Shown: positions 8,452-17,672, numbered from the stretch's first letter. The stretch is 64,000 nucleotides of DNA from JAIPIY01 sp964489785 (GCA_964489785.1 CAZAZY010000001.1:7865-71864), one strand, 5' to 3'. Made by a program: numbers and translations. Notes: a model not told the origin generated them from the letters alone.

Positions 8452-8460
8452 TGGTACACT
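8452..8460 (+). promoter_or_regulatory. extended -10 promoter for yidC, leaderless
   Basis: TGGTACACT ends 7 nt before the yidC ATG at 8468, predicting a transcript that starts at or beside the start codon. Confidence 0.5.
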
Positions 8461-8467
8461 GTCTGTA

Positions 8468-9190
8468 ATGATTATCGATATTTGGAATACTATTTTTTAT
8501 GAACCACTGTATAATGCACTTGTTGTAATTGTATCTTTTTCTCCTGGTGCCAGTTTGGCTATTGCAGTGATTTTACTAACGTTGTTGGTAAAGCTTGTTT
8601 TATCACCCCTTTCTTACAAAACATTCATGGGGCAAATGAAGCAAAAAGAACTTCAACCTTTAATTCAAGACATCAAGAAGAAATACAAAGATCAAACTGA
8701 ACAATCAAAAGCAATCTTTGCTTTGTATAAAGAACATAATGCTAATCCATTTTCGGGTTGTCTTACGCTATTATTGCAGTTCCCTATTATTATTGGGTTG
8801 TATCAGGTTTTTCTCAAAGGTGTAGAATATTCACAAGAGAAAATGTATTCCTTTGTTTCTTTGCCAGAACAAGTAAATTATTTCTTCTTTGGAATTGATT
8901 TACACGAAAAAAGCATTATTCTCGCTATTCTTGCTGGGATTTTCCAATTTGTGCAAATGTATTATTCTCCTGCGATGAAGCAATCGGCGAATGCAGACGC
9001 TGTTTTAACCGATCAAGAACGTATGGCATCAGCCCTTCAGAATAATATGAAATATATGATGCCCGTGATGGTTGGATTTTTTGCCGCCGTTGTTCCTGCT
9101 GCGGTTGCTCTGTATTGGGTTGTGAATAATATCTTTATGATCGGCCAAGAGATGTTTATCTGGAAACGATATCAAAAAAAGATAGTATAA
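8468..9190 (+). CDS. yidC: membrane protein insertase YidC
   Basis: YidC/Oxa1 inserts and folds inner-membrane proteins. The 240-residue protein has the Gram-positive-like short form without the large periplasmic domain. It shows a first helix (about 20-45), the basic cytoplasmic loop with MKQKELQPLIQDIKKKYK, then NPFSGCLTLLLQFPI and further helices ending in ALYWVVNN. A cluster of three membrane helices near the C-terminus fits the Oxa1 core. It lies between yidD and the jag gene. Confidence 0.94.
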   Translation: MIIDIWNTIFYEPLYNALVVIVSFSPGASLAIAVILLTLLVKLVLSPLSYKTFMGQMKQKELQPLIQDIKKKYKDQTEQSKAIFALYKEHNANPFSGCLTLLLQFPIIIGLYQVFLKGVEYSQEKMYSFVSLPEQVNYFFFGIDLHEKSIILAILAGIFQFVQMYYSPAMKQSANADAVLTDQERMASALQNNMKYMMPVMVGFFAAVVPAAVALYWVVNNIFMIGQEMFIWKRYQKKIV

Positions 9191-9197
9191 AAATCAT

Positions 9198-9656
9198 ATG
9201 AAAACAGAAGACATATTACAAACCACAAAAAAAATTCTAGAACTTGTTGGTTTCCAATGTCTTTCTGTCTCTGGCGAATTCGATAATTCGCTAAACCTAT
9301 ATGTCTGTAATGTTGCTGTAGAGGATTCTCCTCTCGTTACGGTGGATGTTATTACTTCAGTGCATCATTTGGTAGGAAGAATATTATACGCGCAAGATGA
9401 AGCTGCTATTCCCTCGTTTGTTGTTGATATTAATAATATTCAGCGAAATCAGATTGAAAAAATAAAAATGCAGGCTGACGTGCTTATGGAGAGGGCAAAA
9501 TCTTTTGGTCTTTCAGTTCCATTTCCACCGATGTCTGCATATGAAAGATTACTGGTCCATACGTATATTGCTTCTCATGATAATTTTACAACAGAATCAG
9601 AAGGTGAAGGTGTCGAAAGGCATATTATTGTTTCCTATAATCAAAAAACACTATAG
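9198..9656 (+). CDS. Jag/KhpB-type R3H RNA-binding protein
   Basis: KhpB/Jag proteins bind RNA through a KH-like domain followed by an R3H domain and affect cell division and envelope synthesis in Firmicutes. Here 152 residues: an N-terminal half with a KH-like region (about 45-95) and a C-terminal R3H domain with YERLLVHTYIAS, then TESEGEGVERHIIV, which fits the R3H consensus. The Jag_N domain is not evident, so this is a short form. It starts 7 bp after yidC, the usual position. Confidence 0.85.
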   Translation: MKTEDILQTTKKILELVGFQCLSVSGEFDNSLNLYVCNVAVEDSPLVTVDVITSVHHLVGRILYAQDEAAIPSFVVDINNIQRNQIEKIKMQADVLMERAKSFGLSVPFPPMSAYERLLVHTYIASHDNFTTESEGEGVERHIIVSYNQKTL

Positions 9657-9680
9657 AAAATTCTACAGTGTTTTTTGATT
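9640..9680. terminator. bidirectional terminator after jag
   Basis: ATCAAAAAACACT pairs with AGTGTTTTTTGAT around a second small stem TAGAA/TTCTA, flanked by A and T runs. It serves jag and the convergent gene that ends at 9687. The jag TAG is inside the hairpin. Confidence 0.75.
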
Positions 9681-9686
9681 ATGTTG

Positions 9687-11288
9687 TTATTGTATTACTT
9701 CAATTGGATCTACCTCTTCGGTTTCTTTATTGAGATCGGCGTAGAATTCTTCATCACTTCGAAGATCTAATAACCATAATGTTTCGTCTTCTTTGTTGAT
9801 TATGGACATCCATTTTTCATCTGTACTTATTTCTGTTGACCAGATATCTATGAGCTCTCCTCTTTCTAACATTGGCTGGCTGATAAGCGATTTTTCACCT
9901 GTGGTTGATATAAACCAAATGTCATCAAAAAATCTCGTCATTCCTTGGTACCATAAATCTGGTTGTTGTTCTGGGGTGTCTATGGTTGCTGGGATACCGC
10001 AATAAAATCCATTATCTTTATTACTCCAGACACATTTGTCAGGTAATGTTGGTGGAATAACATCGATTATTTTTTGTGTTGGAATATGAAGAATCTGGGT
10101 TTTTAATTCGTCATTTTGAATAAAGGATACTATTGCATGTTCTCCATCTCCCGCCAATAATGTTGTTAATCCGAATCGATTTCGAATAAATCGTGAAAAA
10201 TGGAAATCAAGAGTGTTTACTAAATAGCCAAATCCCTGAACTTCAAAGCTTGGTTTTGTAGTTACGGTTATAATATTTTCTTTTTGCCATAATGCTTTCC
10301 ATTCAGAAAAACTTGATTCAAAACTTTGTCTTACAGAATTTGTTGCTCGAGTTAGTACATATCCTGTAGATCCTGTCGCTGTTTCTAGAATATAAAAGAG
10401 TTTTGTTTTATCAGGTGACGCGGCAATACTGGTAATATTATCTGGCATCAATGGGCCACGGACTTCAAACTGGTTTAATTCACCGGATTCTAATGATCGT
10501 GCAGTTTCAAAAATAGATCGGCAGGTTGTCTGTAGTTGATTAATTAATGATTCATCCCATAATGCTCCAGATTCACCCATAATCATTGTCCTAAACGATC
10601 CTAGGGCTGTTAACGTTGATGTATCTAATGATCCTGTTAATACAATTTCTGTTTCTGTTGCTATTGAAAGAAATGATTGAAGAGATTTTATTGCCTCTTC
10701 CCCTGATTCTGTGGTTACGTTTGTTGTTGGATACGGCGCTTCACATATTTGAATGTTTTTTGGTAAATCAGGATATTGATCCTCTAATTTCCCAAGAAGA
10801 GTTTGAATTTTTTTATTTGAGCTATTCCAAAATCGTGCAATTAATGTTTCGTTTGACAGAAAAGAAACTTCTTCCATAGAGGGAAGATTAATCCCTGTTA
10901 GTTTTTTTGATGTAGGTAGTTGTTGTACGGGTGCCTGATGGATTAACCCGGTTTCTTTTTCTAGAAAACGTACACTAAATCCCCCCATTGAATCCGTGTC
11001 TGGTGCTACCCAAGAACCTCTAGATGGAAATGATGTTATTTTAAACAGTCTTTCACGCACCCCTTCTTCCACATCGAAATATACATCTTCCGGTGTTGCT
11101 GGTATTTCTTCCGATTGAGGTTGTCCTGGCGTTGTTTGTCCACTAAAAAGACCAAAAAAAGGAGCTAAAAATCCTTCTTCCGAAGATGGATCTTTTTTAG
11201 AGTCAGATAATAACAAGAACAAAATACCGATAACCAGTATGCTGGCGATAATAACGAGGGCTATGAATTTTTTCTTGTCTTTTTGCAT
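9687..11288 (-). CDS. membrane-anchored hypothetical protein, propeller-like
   Basis: A 533-residue protein with a single N-terminal helix (about 8-28) preceded by Lys, then a Pro/Glu/Ser-rich stretch, so the bulk is outside the membrane. The second half has repeated short strand-turn patterns such as SPDKTKLFYIL, GDGEHAIVSF and STDEKWMSIIN, reminiscent of TolB/WD40-like propeller blades. No catalytic motif is seen. It ends the secretion-like gene run and starts 3 bp after the previous gene's stop, so it is probably co-transcribed. Family unknown. Confidence 0.7.
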   Translation of the reverse strand: MQKDKKKFIALVIIASILVIGILFLLLSDSKKDPSSEEGFLAPFFGLFSGQTTPGQPQSEEIPATPEDVYFDVEEGVRERLFKITSFPSRGSWVAPDTDSMGGFSVRFLEKETGLIHQAPVQQLPTSKKLTGINLPSMEEVSFLSNETLIARFWNSSNKKIQTLLGKLEDQYPDLPKNIQICEAPYPTTNVTTESGEEAIKSLQSFLSIATETEIVLTGSLDTSTLTALGSFRTMIMGESGALWDESLINQLQTTCRSIFETARSLESGELNQFEVRGPLMPDNITSIAASPDKTKLFYILETATGSTGYVLTRATNSVRQSFESSFSEWKALWQKENIITVTTKPSFEVQGFGYLVNTLDFHFSRFIRNRFGLTTLLAGDGEHAIVSFIQNDELKTQILHIPTQKIIDVIPPTLPDKCVWSNKDNGFYCGIPATIDTPEQQPDLWYQGMTRFFDDIWFISTTGEKSLISQPMLERGELIDIWSTEISTDEKWMSIINKEDETLWLLDLRSDEEFYADLNKETEEVDPIEVIQ

Positions 11289-11291
11289 ATA

Positions 11292-12848
11292 TTAAGGTGT
11301 TCTTTTTACGTATTTTAGACTGTCTTTTTTAGAATGGTCTTTCAGCGGTGTCGTTAAGAGTGCATTTCCTGGTTGTCTCCCTTCTCCTCCGCGTGATTCA
11401 ATAACATTTCCACTTCCAATATATAATAATACATGACCAACAGAATTTCCGCCCTCCCCTGCCTTCCATCCAAGAATATCACCAGGTTTAAGAAGAATAT
11501 TATTTACTGATAAACCATTTGCCGATATTGTCGAGATGGATTCTGCATTTGCGAACATTCCACTGGTTCCGGTATTGTGTGTTGGCATACCTGCACAACG
11601 AAGAGCATAATCAACAAAACCAGAACAATCTAAACATACGGTATTATTAGGACACGTTAGTTTACAAAGACCCGCTGGGTCAGTACACATTTTTGTGTCT
11701 GCGGGGTATGGTGGTGGCCCACCCTTACCTCCAAAACGATACGTCACCTTTCCTTCAAGGCTGGCAATAACCTGGGGTAATACATTTGATCCTCCTGCTT
11801 TTGGACAAAATACTTGTGGTGGTACGTAGGGACTACTTGCCAACGGTGCGCTCACGTCCCCTTCTAATTCTAGGGTGAGTGTTTTGATTCCTGGGTCTAG
11901 ATTAAGTATGTTTGGGTTGATGGTGTTTAATATTACATACGTTGCAAAAGCAAGAATAAGACCCAATACTGCATTAGTCATTTTTGAAATACCTTCTGAT
12001 TTTTGGGTAAAAGCATCGGTTGTCATATACTGTACACCCCCAACAACAATCATTAACACCGCCAGCAATGTCGCCACGGCAAGTAATAATCGTATAATCG
12101 TATTTACATAACCCCCAATTCCCTGTGTCTCTGCATCAAAAACTGGGTCCAAAAATGGTTGGATGGGTTCCAATAATTTATAACATCCTGGGCGTAAATT
12201 CCCTTGGGCATCCTGACATTCTGGTGGGATTTCATTTAGGTCACTTAATCCTGCTCCGGCTAGATCCTCTTCAGTTGTTGAAAGGACAGAAAATAATATA
12301 TTTTGGTCGCAATTTGTAGTTGTACTTACTGGTGGATAACAATTATAATCAACGTTGTTTGAAATTGTTGATGTTTCAACAATTTCATCATTTCCATCCA
12401 TGACACGAAGATATAATTCACAGTTTTCTATCCCAAATGCCATGTCGCATTCTTTTTCTCCAAGTTTATAGTCTACGATAATGCGGCTAATTTGGTTTTG
12501 TATTGCATGTGTACTTGATGCAACCATTTCGTCCTCTTCAATAACTCCAGTTAGTTGTGATACCCCTATAGGTACATCATTTTCCCATAATTGAAAAGAT
12601 AATGTTTTTCCTATACAATCTTTCACTCTGAATGTTGCCCTAAGAACAACATTATTACCACGTATATAAGTTGCTCCTGTGGGCAATATTTCTTGCTTGA
12701 TTCCGTAATCCTCAATGGTACACTCTTCAGCGGCATCAGCCTTTTGCGGTGCAGAAACCAAAGAAACAATTGATCCACCTAATACTATTTGAAATACAAA
12801 AAGACCAAGGGATATTTTTTTAATAAAATTGTGCAAGGTTTTCTTCAT
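11292..12848 (-). CDS. VirB2-like membrane protein fused to NlpC/P60 peptidase
   Basis: A 518-residue protein with three parts. An N-terminal signal or anchor helix ends near ADAAE. A central pair of membrane helices (about 245-310, with VGGVQYMTTDAFTQKSEGIS between them) matches the pattern of VirB2/TrbC pilin-like proteins. A C-terminal NlpC/P60-type domain has CLDCSGFVDYAL (nucleophile Cys408) and GHVLLYIGSG (His472). NlpC/P60 enzymes cut peptidoglycan stem peptides. A pilin-like membrane module joined to a wall hydrolase would place cell-wall opening in the secretion complex. The roles are inferred; the motifs are plain. Confidence 0.75.
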   Translation of the reverse strand: MKKTLHNFIKKISLGLFVFQIVLGGSIVSLVSAPQKADAAEECTIEDYGIKQEILPTGATYIRGNNVVLRATFRVKDCIGKTLSFQLWENDVPIGVSQLTGVIEEDEMVASSTHAIQNQISRIIVDYKLGEKECDMAFGIENCELYLRVMDGNDEIVETSTISNNVDYNCYPPVSTTTNCDQNILFSVLSTTEEDLAGAGLSDLNEIPPECQDAQGNLRPGCYKLLEPIQPFLDPVFDAETQGIGGYVNTIIRLLLAVATLLAVLMIVVGGVQYMTTDAFTQKSEGISKMTNAVLGLILAFATYVILNTINPNILNLDPGIKTLTLELEGDVSAPLASSPYVPPQVFCPKAGGSNVLPQVIASLEGKVTYRFGGKGGPPPYPADTKMCTDPAGLCKLTCPNNTVCLDCSGFVDYALRCAGMPTHNTGTSGMFANAESISTISANGLSVNNILLKPGDILGWKAGEGGNSVGHVLLYIGSGNVIESRGGEGRQPGNALLTTPLKDHSKKDSLKYVKRTP

Positions 12849-12851
12849 ATA

Positions 12852-13877
12852 TTATTGAATAAATCGTATTTGAGTATTTGTGGTTGCTTCTTGAAATAAC
12901 CATTTGTCGTTTTGTGCAGATACTGAAATGGGCGTGTTTCCTGATTTGTATGCAGTTAATAACATAGTGTCAGCGGTTTCCTTGTTTAATGCTGGTATAA
13001 TTTCTTTGCCTACCTTCCATTCATAGCTCATTGAACCTAATTTTCCAGCTGGATCAATTGCAAAAAAATAAGGGACAGCCTTGATACCAAGGTTTAATTT
13101 TTGTGTTTGATGTCCAGTATTTAAAGATTGTAGATAATTCGTGACACCCTCGTTTTCTGGATAGAGGAGAATTTTGGGTTCAAAAATAGGAATTGTTATT
13201 GCCCCTGATCCTGTATACCCATCCTGAGATGTAATATCTACAATAATCTCCTCGTCCCGATTTAGCATAAGATTGCGAAATAGATAACCTGTTTTTCCAA
13301 ATCCAGAATCATTTTGGGCAACCTTGCGGTCACGTTTCCATGTATAAGAAAGATTATTATGTCGCAATGTTTCTCCTGCACGGTTTTTAATCACGGGAAT
13401 TGCTGTGGCTCGGATCTGGCTTTCTCTTGTTGGTAGTGCTTTTCCTCGATAAAATGGTGGAACATATGCGTCAGGTGATTCCCAGAGAATATCTATGTCA
13501 GAGGGTGAAATTGAGATGCTTTTTCGCATAATGTCATATCCTGCAATAGTAATAATTGCTTCGATTTCGGTTCTCTCGCCTACCCCACCAGTTCTTGTTT
13601 TATATGTAGTAACACCAGGACCTCCTGATTTTCGTGATCCGTTTTCCATCCAAATAATATTTGCCAAATCCATACGAAAGAAAAAAGATTCTAATTTTAC
13701 CGTAATATCGGTATATGGGCTGGGATGTTCGGGGGTTAATGCAATATTAATATTATTAGGGCCGGCTGTAGGTATTACCTGGGCGTTCGCCTTCCCTGCA
13801 CCAAAAATATATCCTACACAGAGTAATGTAATGATAAACAAAGCTATTGGTATCGATCGAATCTGCGATACTGTCAT
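12852..13877 (-). CDS. secreted hypothetical protein with Ig-like repeats
   Basis: A 341-residue protein with an N-terminal signal peptide or anchor (about 10-32, ending AGKANAQ). The remainder is beta-rich and looks like two or three Ig-like modules, for example the part with TPEHPSPYTDITVKLE and the one with LSYTWKRDRKVA. No enzyme motif is seen. It starts at a leaderless extended -10 promoter (complement of 13885-13890, 7 nt before ATG) and ends 3 bp before the next gene. Its position suggests an outer part of the secretion or pilus apparatus. Confidence 0.65.
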   Translation of the reverse strand: MTVSQIRSIPIALFIITLLCVGYIFGAGKANAQVIPTAGPNNINIALTPEHPSPYTDITVKLESFFFRMDLANIIWMENGSRKSGGPGVTTYKTRTGGVGERTEIEAIITIAGYDIMRKSISISPSDIDILWESPDAYVPPFYRGKALPTRESQIRATAIPVIKNRAGETLRHNNLSYTWKRDRKVAQNDSGFGKTGYLFRNLMLNRDEEIIVDITSQDGYTGSGAITIPIFEPKILLYPENEGVTNYLQSLNTGHQTQKLNLGIKAVPYFFAIDPAGKLGSMSYEWKVGKEIIPALNKETADTMLLTAYKSGNTPISVSAQNDKWLFQEATTNTQIRFIQ

Positions 13878-13884
13878 GTTATAT

Positions 13885-13893
13885 AGTATACCA
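13885..13893 (-). promoter_or_regulatory. extended -10 promoter, leaderless
   Basis: On the minus strand TGGTATACT ends 7 nt before the ATG of the gene that starts at 13877. Confidence 0.55.
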
Positions 13894-13903
13894 GAAAAAC
13901 AAA

Positions 13904-15742
13904 TTAATTTACAAACCCTGCATTGGATGCAGATGCTAATTCATCTTTTGCTTTCTTGATAGACAATATTTGAGATGGGTCCGATGTAACTATCTGGTCT
14001 TCTGTATAGGATGCAACTATTTTAATAGCAACGTGTTTCATTCCAGCAAAGAAAATACCTTCTCCTACCCCAGATTCCAATAGAGTGTATTTTTCCTCAT
14101 CAGTAAGGTTAAAGGTTTTTTGTACTACATCAATAGATGATGCGGATTGTTTTAATAGCATCTGTAGAGATGAGTTGGTTACAATAGCAATTCCATATTT
14201 AGAGCTCATGAAATCGTCCACGTTCTGGCTAATCGTTGCCAGACCAAGATAGTATTTACGACATCGTTTTGCGATACCAAACAAGAATGACGCAGTATCT
14301 TCGGATTGCATCATCACCCAAGCTTCATCCACCAACAATAGTCGTTTCTTTTTCTCTCGACGGATTGCACCCCAGATAAAGTGCGTTACGATATACATCG
14401 CTGCGGCTTTTAGTTCGTCTTCCATGTCTCGAATAGAAAAAACCACTAATTTTTTATTGATATCAACATTGGTTGGTTTATTCAAAAATCCTGCCCATGT
14501 TCCTCGTGTGAATTTTGCAAGACGTTGTAATAATGATTCGCTTCCCTCCATCGAAGCCAATACCATTTCAAAGTCAGATAATAATGGTGGTTCAATAGTA
14601 GAAAAATCAGAATCAGGGGTAATGTCTTTTAATGAATAGGTTTCTGCAATTGCGCGGTCAACAATAGAATCTTCTTCGGGACTCAGCCCCCCCAGTAAAA
14701 TACGAAACAGTCCAACCAACTGAATAATGTTTGAACGTAAAATATCCCCCGGAGATTCATCTTCTTGTGGTGGTGGAAGATCAAAAGGATTAATGTGGTG
14801 AGGTGATGACAATGAAATATTAAAATATCTTCCTCCTACTGCTTCCGCCAGGTATTCGTATTCTCGTTCTGGGTCAATAACAATAACTTCGGTTTCGAAC
14901 ATCATTGTCCGTAGGATTTCTAATTTTAATGCGTATGATTTCCCAGAACCAGATTTTGCGAACATAACTGAATTGTAGTTTTCCAAAGAAAATCGGTCAA
15001 AAATAATCAAACTGGAATTATGACGATTGATGCCATACAAAATCCCCTTTTCATCAGTCAGGTCAAAAGAAACAAAAGGAAAAAAAGATGACAATGGTGC
15101 TGTGTTCATTTTGAAATCAACACCAATAAGATCTTGCCCTGTAGGCAATGTGCTTTTGAATGTATCTTCTTGTTGGAACATTGCTGGTTTCAAATAAATC
15201 ATTCTTGATTCCAATAATGAACGAATTTCATTTTCCACCTTGAACAGTTCGTTCTCTGTATCTGCATACAATGTCATATATAATCCCACATCAAACATTT
15301 TTTCTGTTGCTTGTTGCAGATTGTCGCGTAAATTTTCAAGATCTTGATATGCGGTATCCAATAATGGGTCTCGAACCATACCTTGGGATTCTCGGATATG
15401 AATCTGGCTTTGTACCTCGGCTACTTTTTTCTGGAATTTCTTTAGAATACTAGCTGTTTCAATGGGGTGTACATGGATTGCGATATCAAAAATTTTGTCC
15501 ATGTTGATAATCGGAGCAAGCCAGCTGTCCGAAATAAAACGTGGATACGAGATAACATAAAAACTTCGTGACACTTTATCTCCGATTTTTATTGATTTTG
15601 CCTGAACCTCAACAGCGGCAGGAGCGATGATGTCTTGTAATTCTAACTGACCCGCCTGATAAATATCTTCGGGTAAAATAGAAGATACAGATGTTGCTGA
15701 TGAAGTTTTTTTTGTTCCAAAGAGTGAATCAATAATTCCCAT
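13904..15742 (-). CDS. VirB4/TraC-family type IV secretion ATPase
   Basis: The motor ATPase of conjugation and type IV secretion systems. The 612-residue protein has an N-terminal VirB4-like domain (about 1-230), Walker A AKSGSGKS (262-269) and, after an IDPEREYEYL strand, Walker B RLLLVDEAW (467-475) followed by a QSE region. The C-terminal RecA-like lobe contains ATISQNVDDF. It has no membrane helix, as expected for a cytoplasmic ATPase. The promoter ends 6 nt before ATG. It lies next to a separate TraC-N-like gene and opposite the PrgI gene. Confidence 0.9.
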   Translation of the reverse strand: MGIIDSLFGTKKTSSATSVSSILPEDIYQAGQLELQDIIAPAAVEVQAKSIKIGDKVSRSFYVISYPRFISDSWLAPIINMDKIFDIAIHVHPIETASILKKFQKKVAEVQSQIHIRESQGMVRDPLLDTAYQDLENLRDNLQQATEKMFDVGLYMTLYADTENELFKVENEIRSLLESRMIYLKPAMFQQEDTFKSTLPTGQDLIGVDFKMNTAPLSSFFPFVSFDLTDEKGILYGINRHNSSLIIFDRFSLENYNSVMFAKSGSGKSYALKLEILRTMMFETEVIVIDPEREYEYLAEAVGGRYFNISLSSPHHINPFDLPPPQEDESPGDILRSNIIQLVGLFRILLGGLSPEEDSIVDRAIAETYSLKDITPDSDFSTIEPPLLSDFEMVLASMEGSESLLQRLAKFTRGTWAGFLNKPTNVDINKKLVVFSIRDMEDELKAAAMYIVTHFIWGAIRREKKKRLLLVDEAWVMMQSEDTASFLFGIAKRCRKYYLGLATISQNVDDFMSSKYGIAIVTNSSLQMLLKQSASSIDVVQKTFNLTDEEKYTLLESGVGEGIFFAGMKHVAIKIVASYTEDQIVTSDPSQILSIKKAKDELASASNAGFVN

Positions 15743-15748
15743 GGTATT

Positions 15749-15777
15749 AGTATATCAAAAAAAGCACCAAGTAGTAA
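15749..15777 (-). promoter_or_regulatory. promoter of the VirB4-type ATPase gene, leaderless
   Basis: On the minus strand TTACTA, 17 bp, then TATACT, which ends 6 nt before ATG. The same TTACTA-17-TATACT arrangement, with a shared CTTACTACTTG start, precedes the next gene upstream (16430-16458), so the two promoters look like copies. Confidence 0.55.
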
Positions 15778-15788
15778 GTATGTGTATC

Positions 15789-16421
15789 TTATGAATGCTC
15801 GCCTTCTATTTTCATTGCCTTTTGAGCATCTCCTGGATTAAAGGTTCCATGGAAAAGTTCGATAATTTCTTGGGTCCCTAATTGTTTTGTTTTTACTCCA
15901 ACTTGGTTTAATCCCGAAGCAACCAATGCAATACGTTGTTCCAACTGAGATCGAGTTTCCTCGAACCGTTCTTCGGATTTTTCCGCTGTTGTCTGTTGTC
16001 CAGATTTTTTTGTTGCAGATTGTGCCATGCTTTGCGCAAAAGGAACTACAACAAAAAAGTGTTTTTTCATAATATTTACTTTTTCTGTAAACGTACGAAT
16101 GAATTCTATGTATTCTCGGGTTTGTACGCGAAGTAGTTCTTCCTTTTGGACTTTAAGTTTTTCTTCTAAGGTCATTAAATAAGGGCGGATATCATGTTTT
16201 CGGGATTGCACGACTATTTGAATAGAAAAATCCAGTGAATTAAAAAACGCCTGAAATTGGGCAATGGTTGCACGCTGTTCTTCTTCGGATTTTAACGCAA
16301 GATTAACTGATGAAGCCAACAATATAGATCGGATTCCCCCATCTTTGAGAATTAATACTCCATCACGAATTTCTTTGATGGGTACAAAATTTTGACTAGG
16401 AGTTCCTGTGCTGTTTAACAT
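15789..16421 (-). CDS. TraC/VirB4 N-terminal-domain-like protein
   Basis: A 210-residue cytoplasmic protein. Its first half, with FVPIKEIRDGVLILKDGGIRSILLA and an ALKSEEEQ segment, resembles the N-terminal domain of TraC/VirB4 proteins, but there is no nucleotide-binding motif. It is followed by a charged helical region. The complete ATPase follows downstream with its own N-terminal domain, so this is an extra partner subunit rather than half of a broken gene. Promoter as described for its neighbour, with ATG 8 nt after TATACT. Confidence 0.65.
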   Translation of the reverse strand: MLNSTGTPSQNFVPIKEIRDGVLILKDGGIRSILLASSVNLALKSEEEQRATIAQFQAFFNSLDFSIQIVVQSRKHDIRPYLMTLEEKLKVQKEELLRVQTREYIEFIRTFTEKVNIMKKHFFVVVPFAQSMAQSATKKSGQQTTAEKSEERFEETRSQLEQRIALVASGLNQVGVKTKQLGTQEIIELFHGTFNPGDAQKAMKIEGEHS

Positions 16422-16485
16422 ATAGAATCAGTATAACAAAAAAAATAACAAGTAGTAAGGGTTATATTGTACCTACACAATTATT

Positions 16486-16515
16486 ATGAATATAGTATAC
16501 TGTAATTATATTCAT
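16486..16515. promoter_or_regulatory. inverted repeat in the divergent TraC-N/PrgI spacer
   Basis: ATGAATATA (16486-16494) and TATATTCAT (16507-16515) are perfect 9-bp arms with a 12-bp spacer containing GTATACTGTAAT. It lies between the two divergent genes and covers a likely -10 for the plus gene, so it may be an operator. Confidence 0.4.
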
Positions 16516-16538
16516 ATAGAAATATAATTTCATCCCCT

Positions 16539-16949
16539 ATGCAATTTCAAATGCCACAATTTATTGATGTTGAAGACAAAATTTTTGGACCTCTTACGTT
16601 CAAACAATTCGTGTACGTAGCAGGAGGTATTGGTTTGGGATATGTGTCATATCGATTCTTGCCTATTTTCCTTGGGATTCCTATAGCTCTGGTTGTTGCT
16701 GGGTTGGGTGTATTGTTGGCATTTTATCAATACAATCAAAGACCCTTTATCGATATATTGCAGGCATGGGTTGGCTTTACCGTCAGTAAAAAATTGTATC
16801 TATGGAAAAGAGAGCCCGTTCGACAGGCAGATAAAACAAAACAACAGTCACGTCAGGGCCCTGAAACTATGGTGCAGCAAAGAATGGTTTCCAGTGAATC
16901 TATTTCTCAGATATCTCGCAATTTGGATCTTTTTGATAAGAAACAATAA
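16539..16949 (+). CDS. PrgI/VirB3-like secretion membrane protein
   Basis: A 136-residue protein that begins MQFQMPQFIDVEDKIFGPLT, which matches the PrgI family N-terminus found beside VirB4 genes in Gram-positive conjugation systems. Two membrane helices follow (about 24-40 and 46-64), then a cytoplasmic tail. VirB3/PrgI proteins sit at the base of the translocation channel with VirB4. It is the only plus-strand gene in a minus-strand cluster and diverges from the TraC-N-like gene. Confidence 0.8.
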   Translation: MQFQMPQFIDVEDKIFGPLTFKQFVYVAGGIGLGYVSYRFLPIFLGIPIALVVAGLGVLLAFYQYNQRPFIDILQAWVGFTVSKKLYLWKREPVRQADKTKQQSRQGPETMVQQRMVSSESISQISRNLDLFDKKQ

Positions 16950-16971
16950 CCCCCTCTTATGGCGGAATCTA

Positions 16972-17002
16972 AAACACCTCAATATTTCATATTGAGGTGT
17001 TT
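16972..17002. terminator. bidirectional terminator
   Basis: AAACACCTCAATAT pairs perfectly with ATATTGAGGTGTTT around a TTC loop. It lies between the convergent PrgI gene and the minus-strand gene that ends at 17006. Confidence 0.75.
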
Positions 17003-17005
17003 GTC

Positions 17006-17659
17006 TTATATAATAGGCTCTCTGTATGGGTCGTGTGAAACGACTTCTGGTTTTTTAGGAATCATGGGTATATCAGCTGCATCACTGCTGTGATTTGATG
17101 TTACCTGTGTTGCAGTGTGTAATCCAGACATTTTTTGTTCGATGCTGTTTTTTACAGGCATAGGGGGTAGATCTGCATCTTCCCCTATTTTTATTTCAAT
17201 GACAGGATCTTTTTTGGGTGTTTCTGGTTCTGTGCCTGATGTCACTTCCCCCACCTGATTATCATCTACAATAGTAGATGATTCTGTATCTTCACCAATA
17301 TGAATACCGGCATCCCGTAACGTTGCATGTTGGTCACGATCTTCTTCTGCATATTGCAAAACCAAATCCCGAAGAGGCATAAAGATTTTTTGATTTGCGT
17401 CTTCAACTATTTGTGATGCTGCTGTTGTGCTAATTTCCAAACGTTTTTTTAATTCAGAAACATAACTACTGGCAGGAACTAATCCAACTAATACTAGTGT
17501 TGTTTCTTGTTCTAATGTATCTAATTGATCCAGGTTCAAATCGTAGGTCTTTCCAATAGCCAAGATTTGTGTTTTCCAATCAAAATCATGTAATGCGCGC
17601 TGAGTTACCGACGGCAATTTTTTTATTTGTTCTTCAATTTTTTGTGTTAATGGGTCCAT
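17006..17659 (-). CDS. hypothetical cytoplasmic protein of the secretion cluster
   Basis: A 217-residue protein. The first 110 residues are predicted helical and contain an LEQETTLVLVGLVPASSYVSELKKRL segment in which a short hydrophobic stretch precedes a basic helix. The rest is Pro/Glu/Asp-rich and likely unstructured. There is no signal peptide or membrane helix. It starts 13 bp after the VirB6-like gene's stop, so they are probably co-transcribed. I do not recognise a family. Confidence 0.65.
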   Translation of the reverse strand: MDPLTQKIEEQIKKLPSVTQRALHDFDWKTQILAIGKTYDLNLDQLDTLEQETTLVLVGLVPASSYVSELKKRLEISTTAASQIVEDANQKIFMPLRDLVLQYAEEDRDQHATLRDAGIHIGEDTESSTIVDDNQVGEVTSGTEPETPKKDPVIEIKIGEDADLPPMPVKNSIEQKMSGLHTATQVTSNHSSDAADIPMIPKKPEVVSHDPYREPII

Positions 17660-17672
17660 AAAAATGATGTGG

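Noticed and set aside
15789..16421. Broken N-terminal half of VirB4
   Set aside because: The downstream ATPase has its own N-terminal domain and promoter, so this is a separate subunit.
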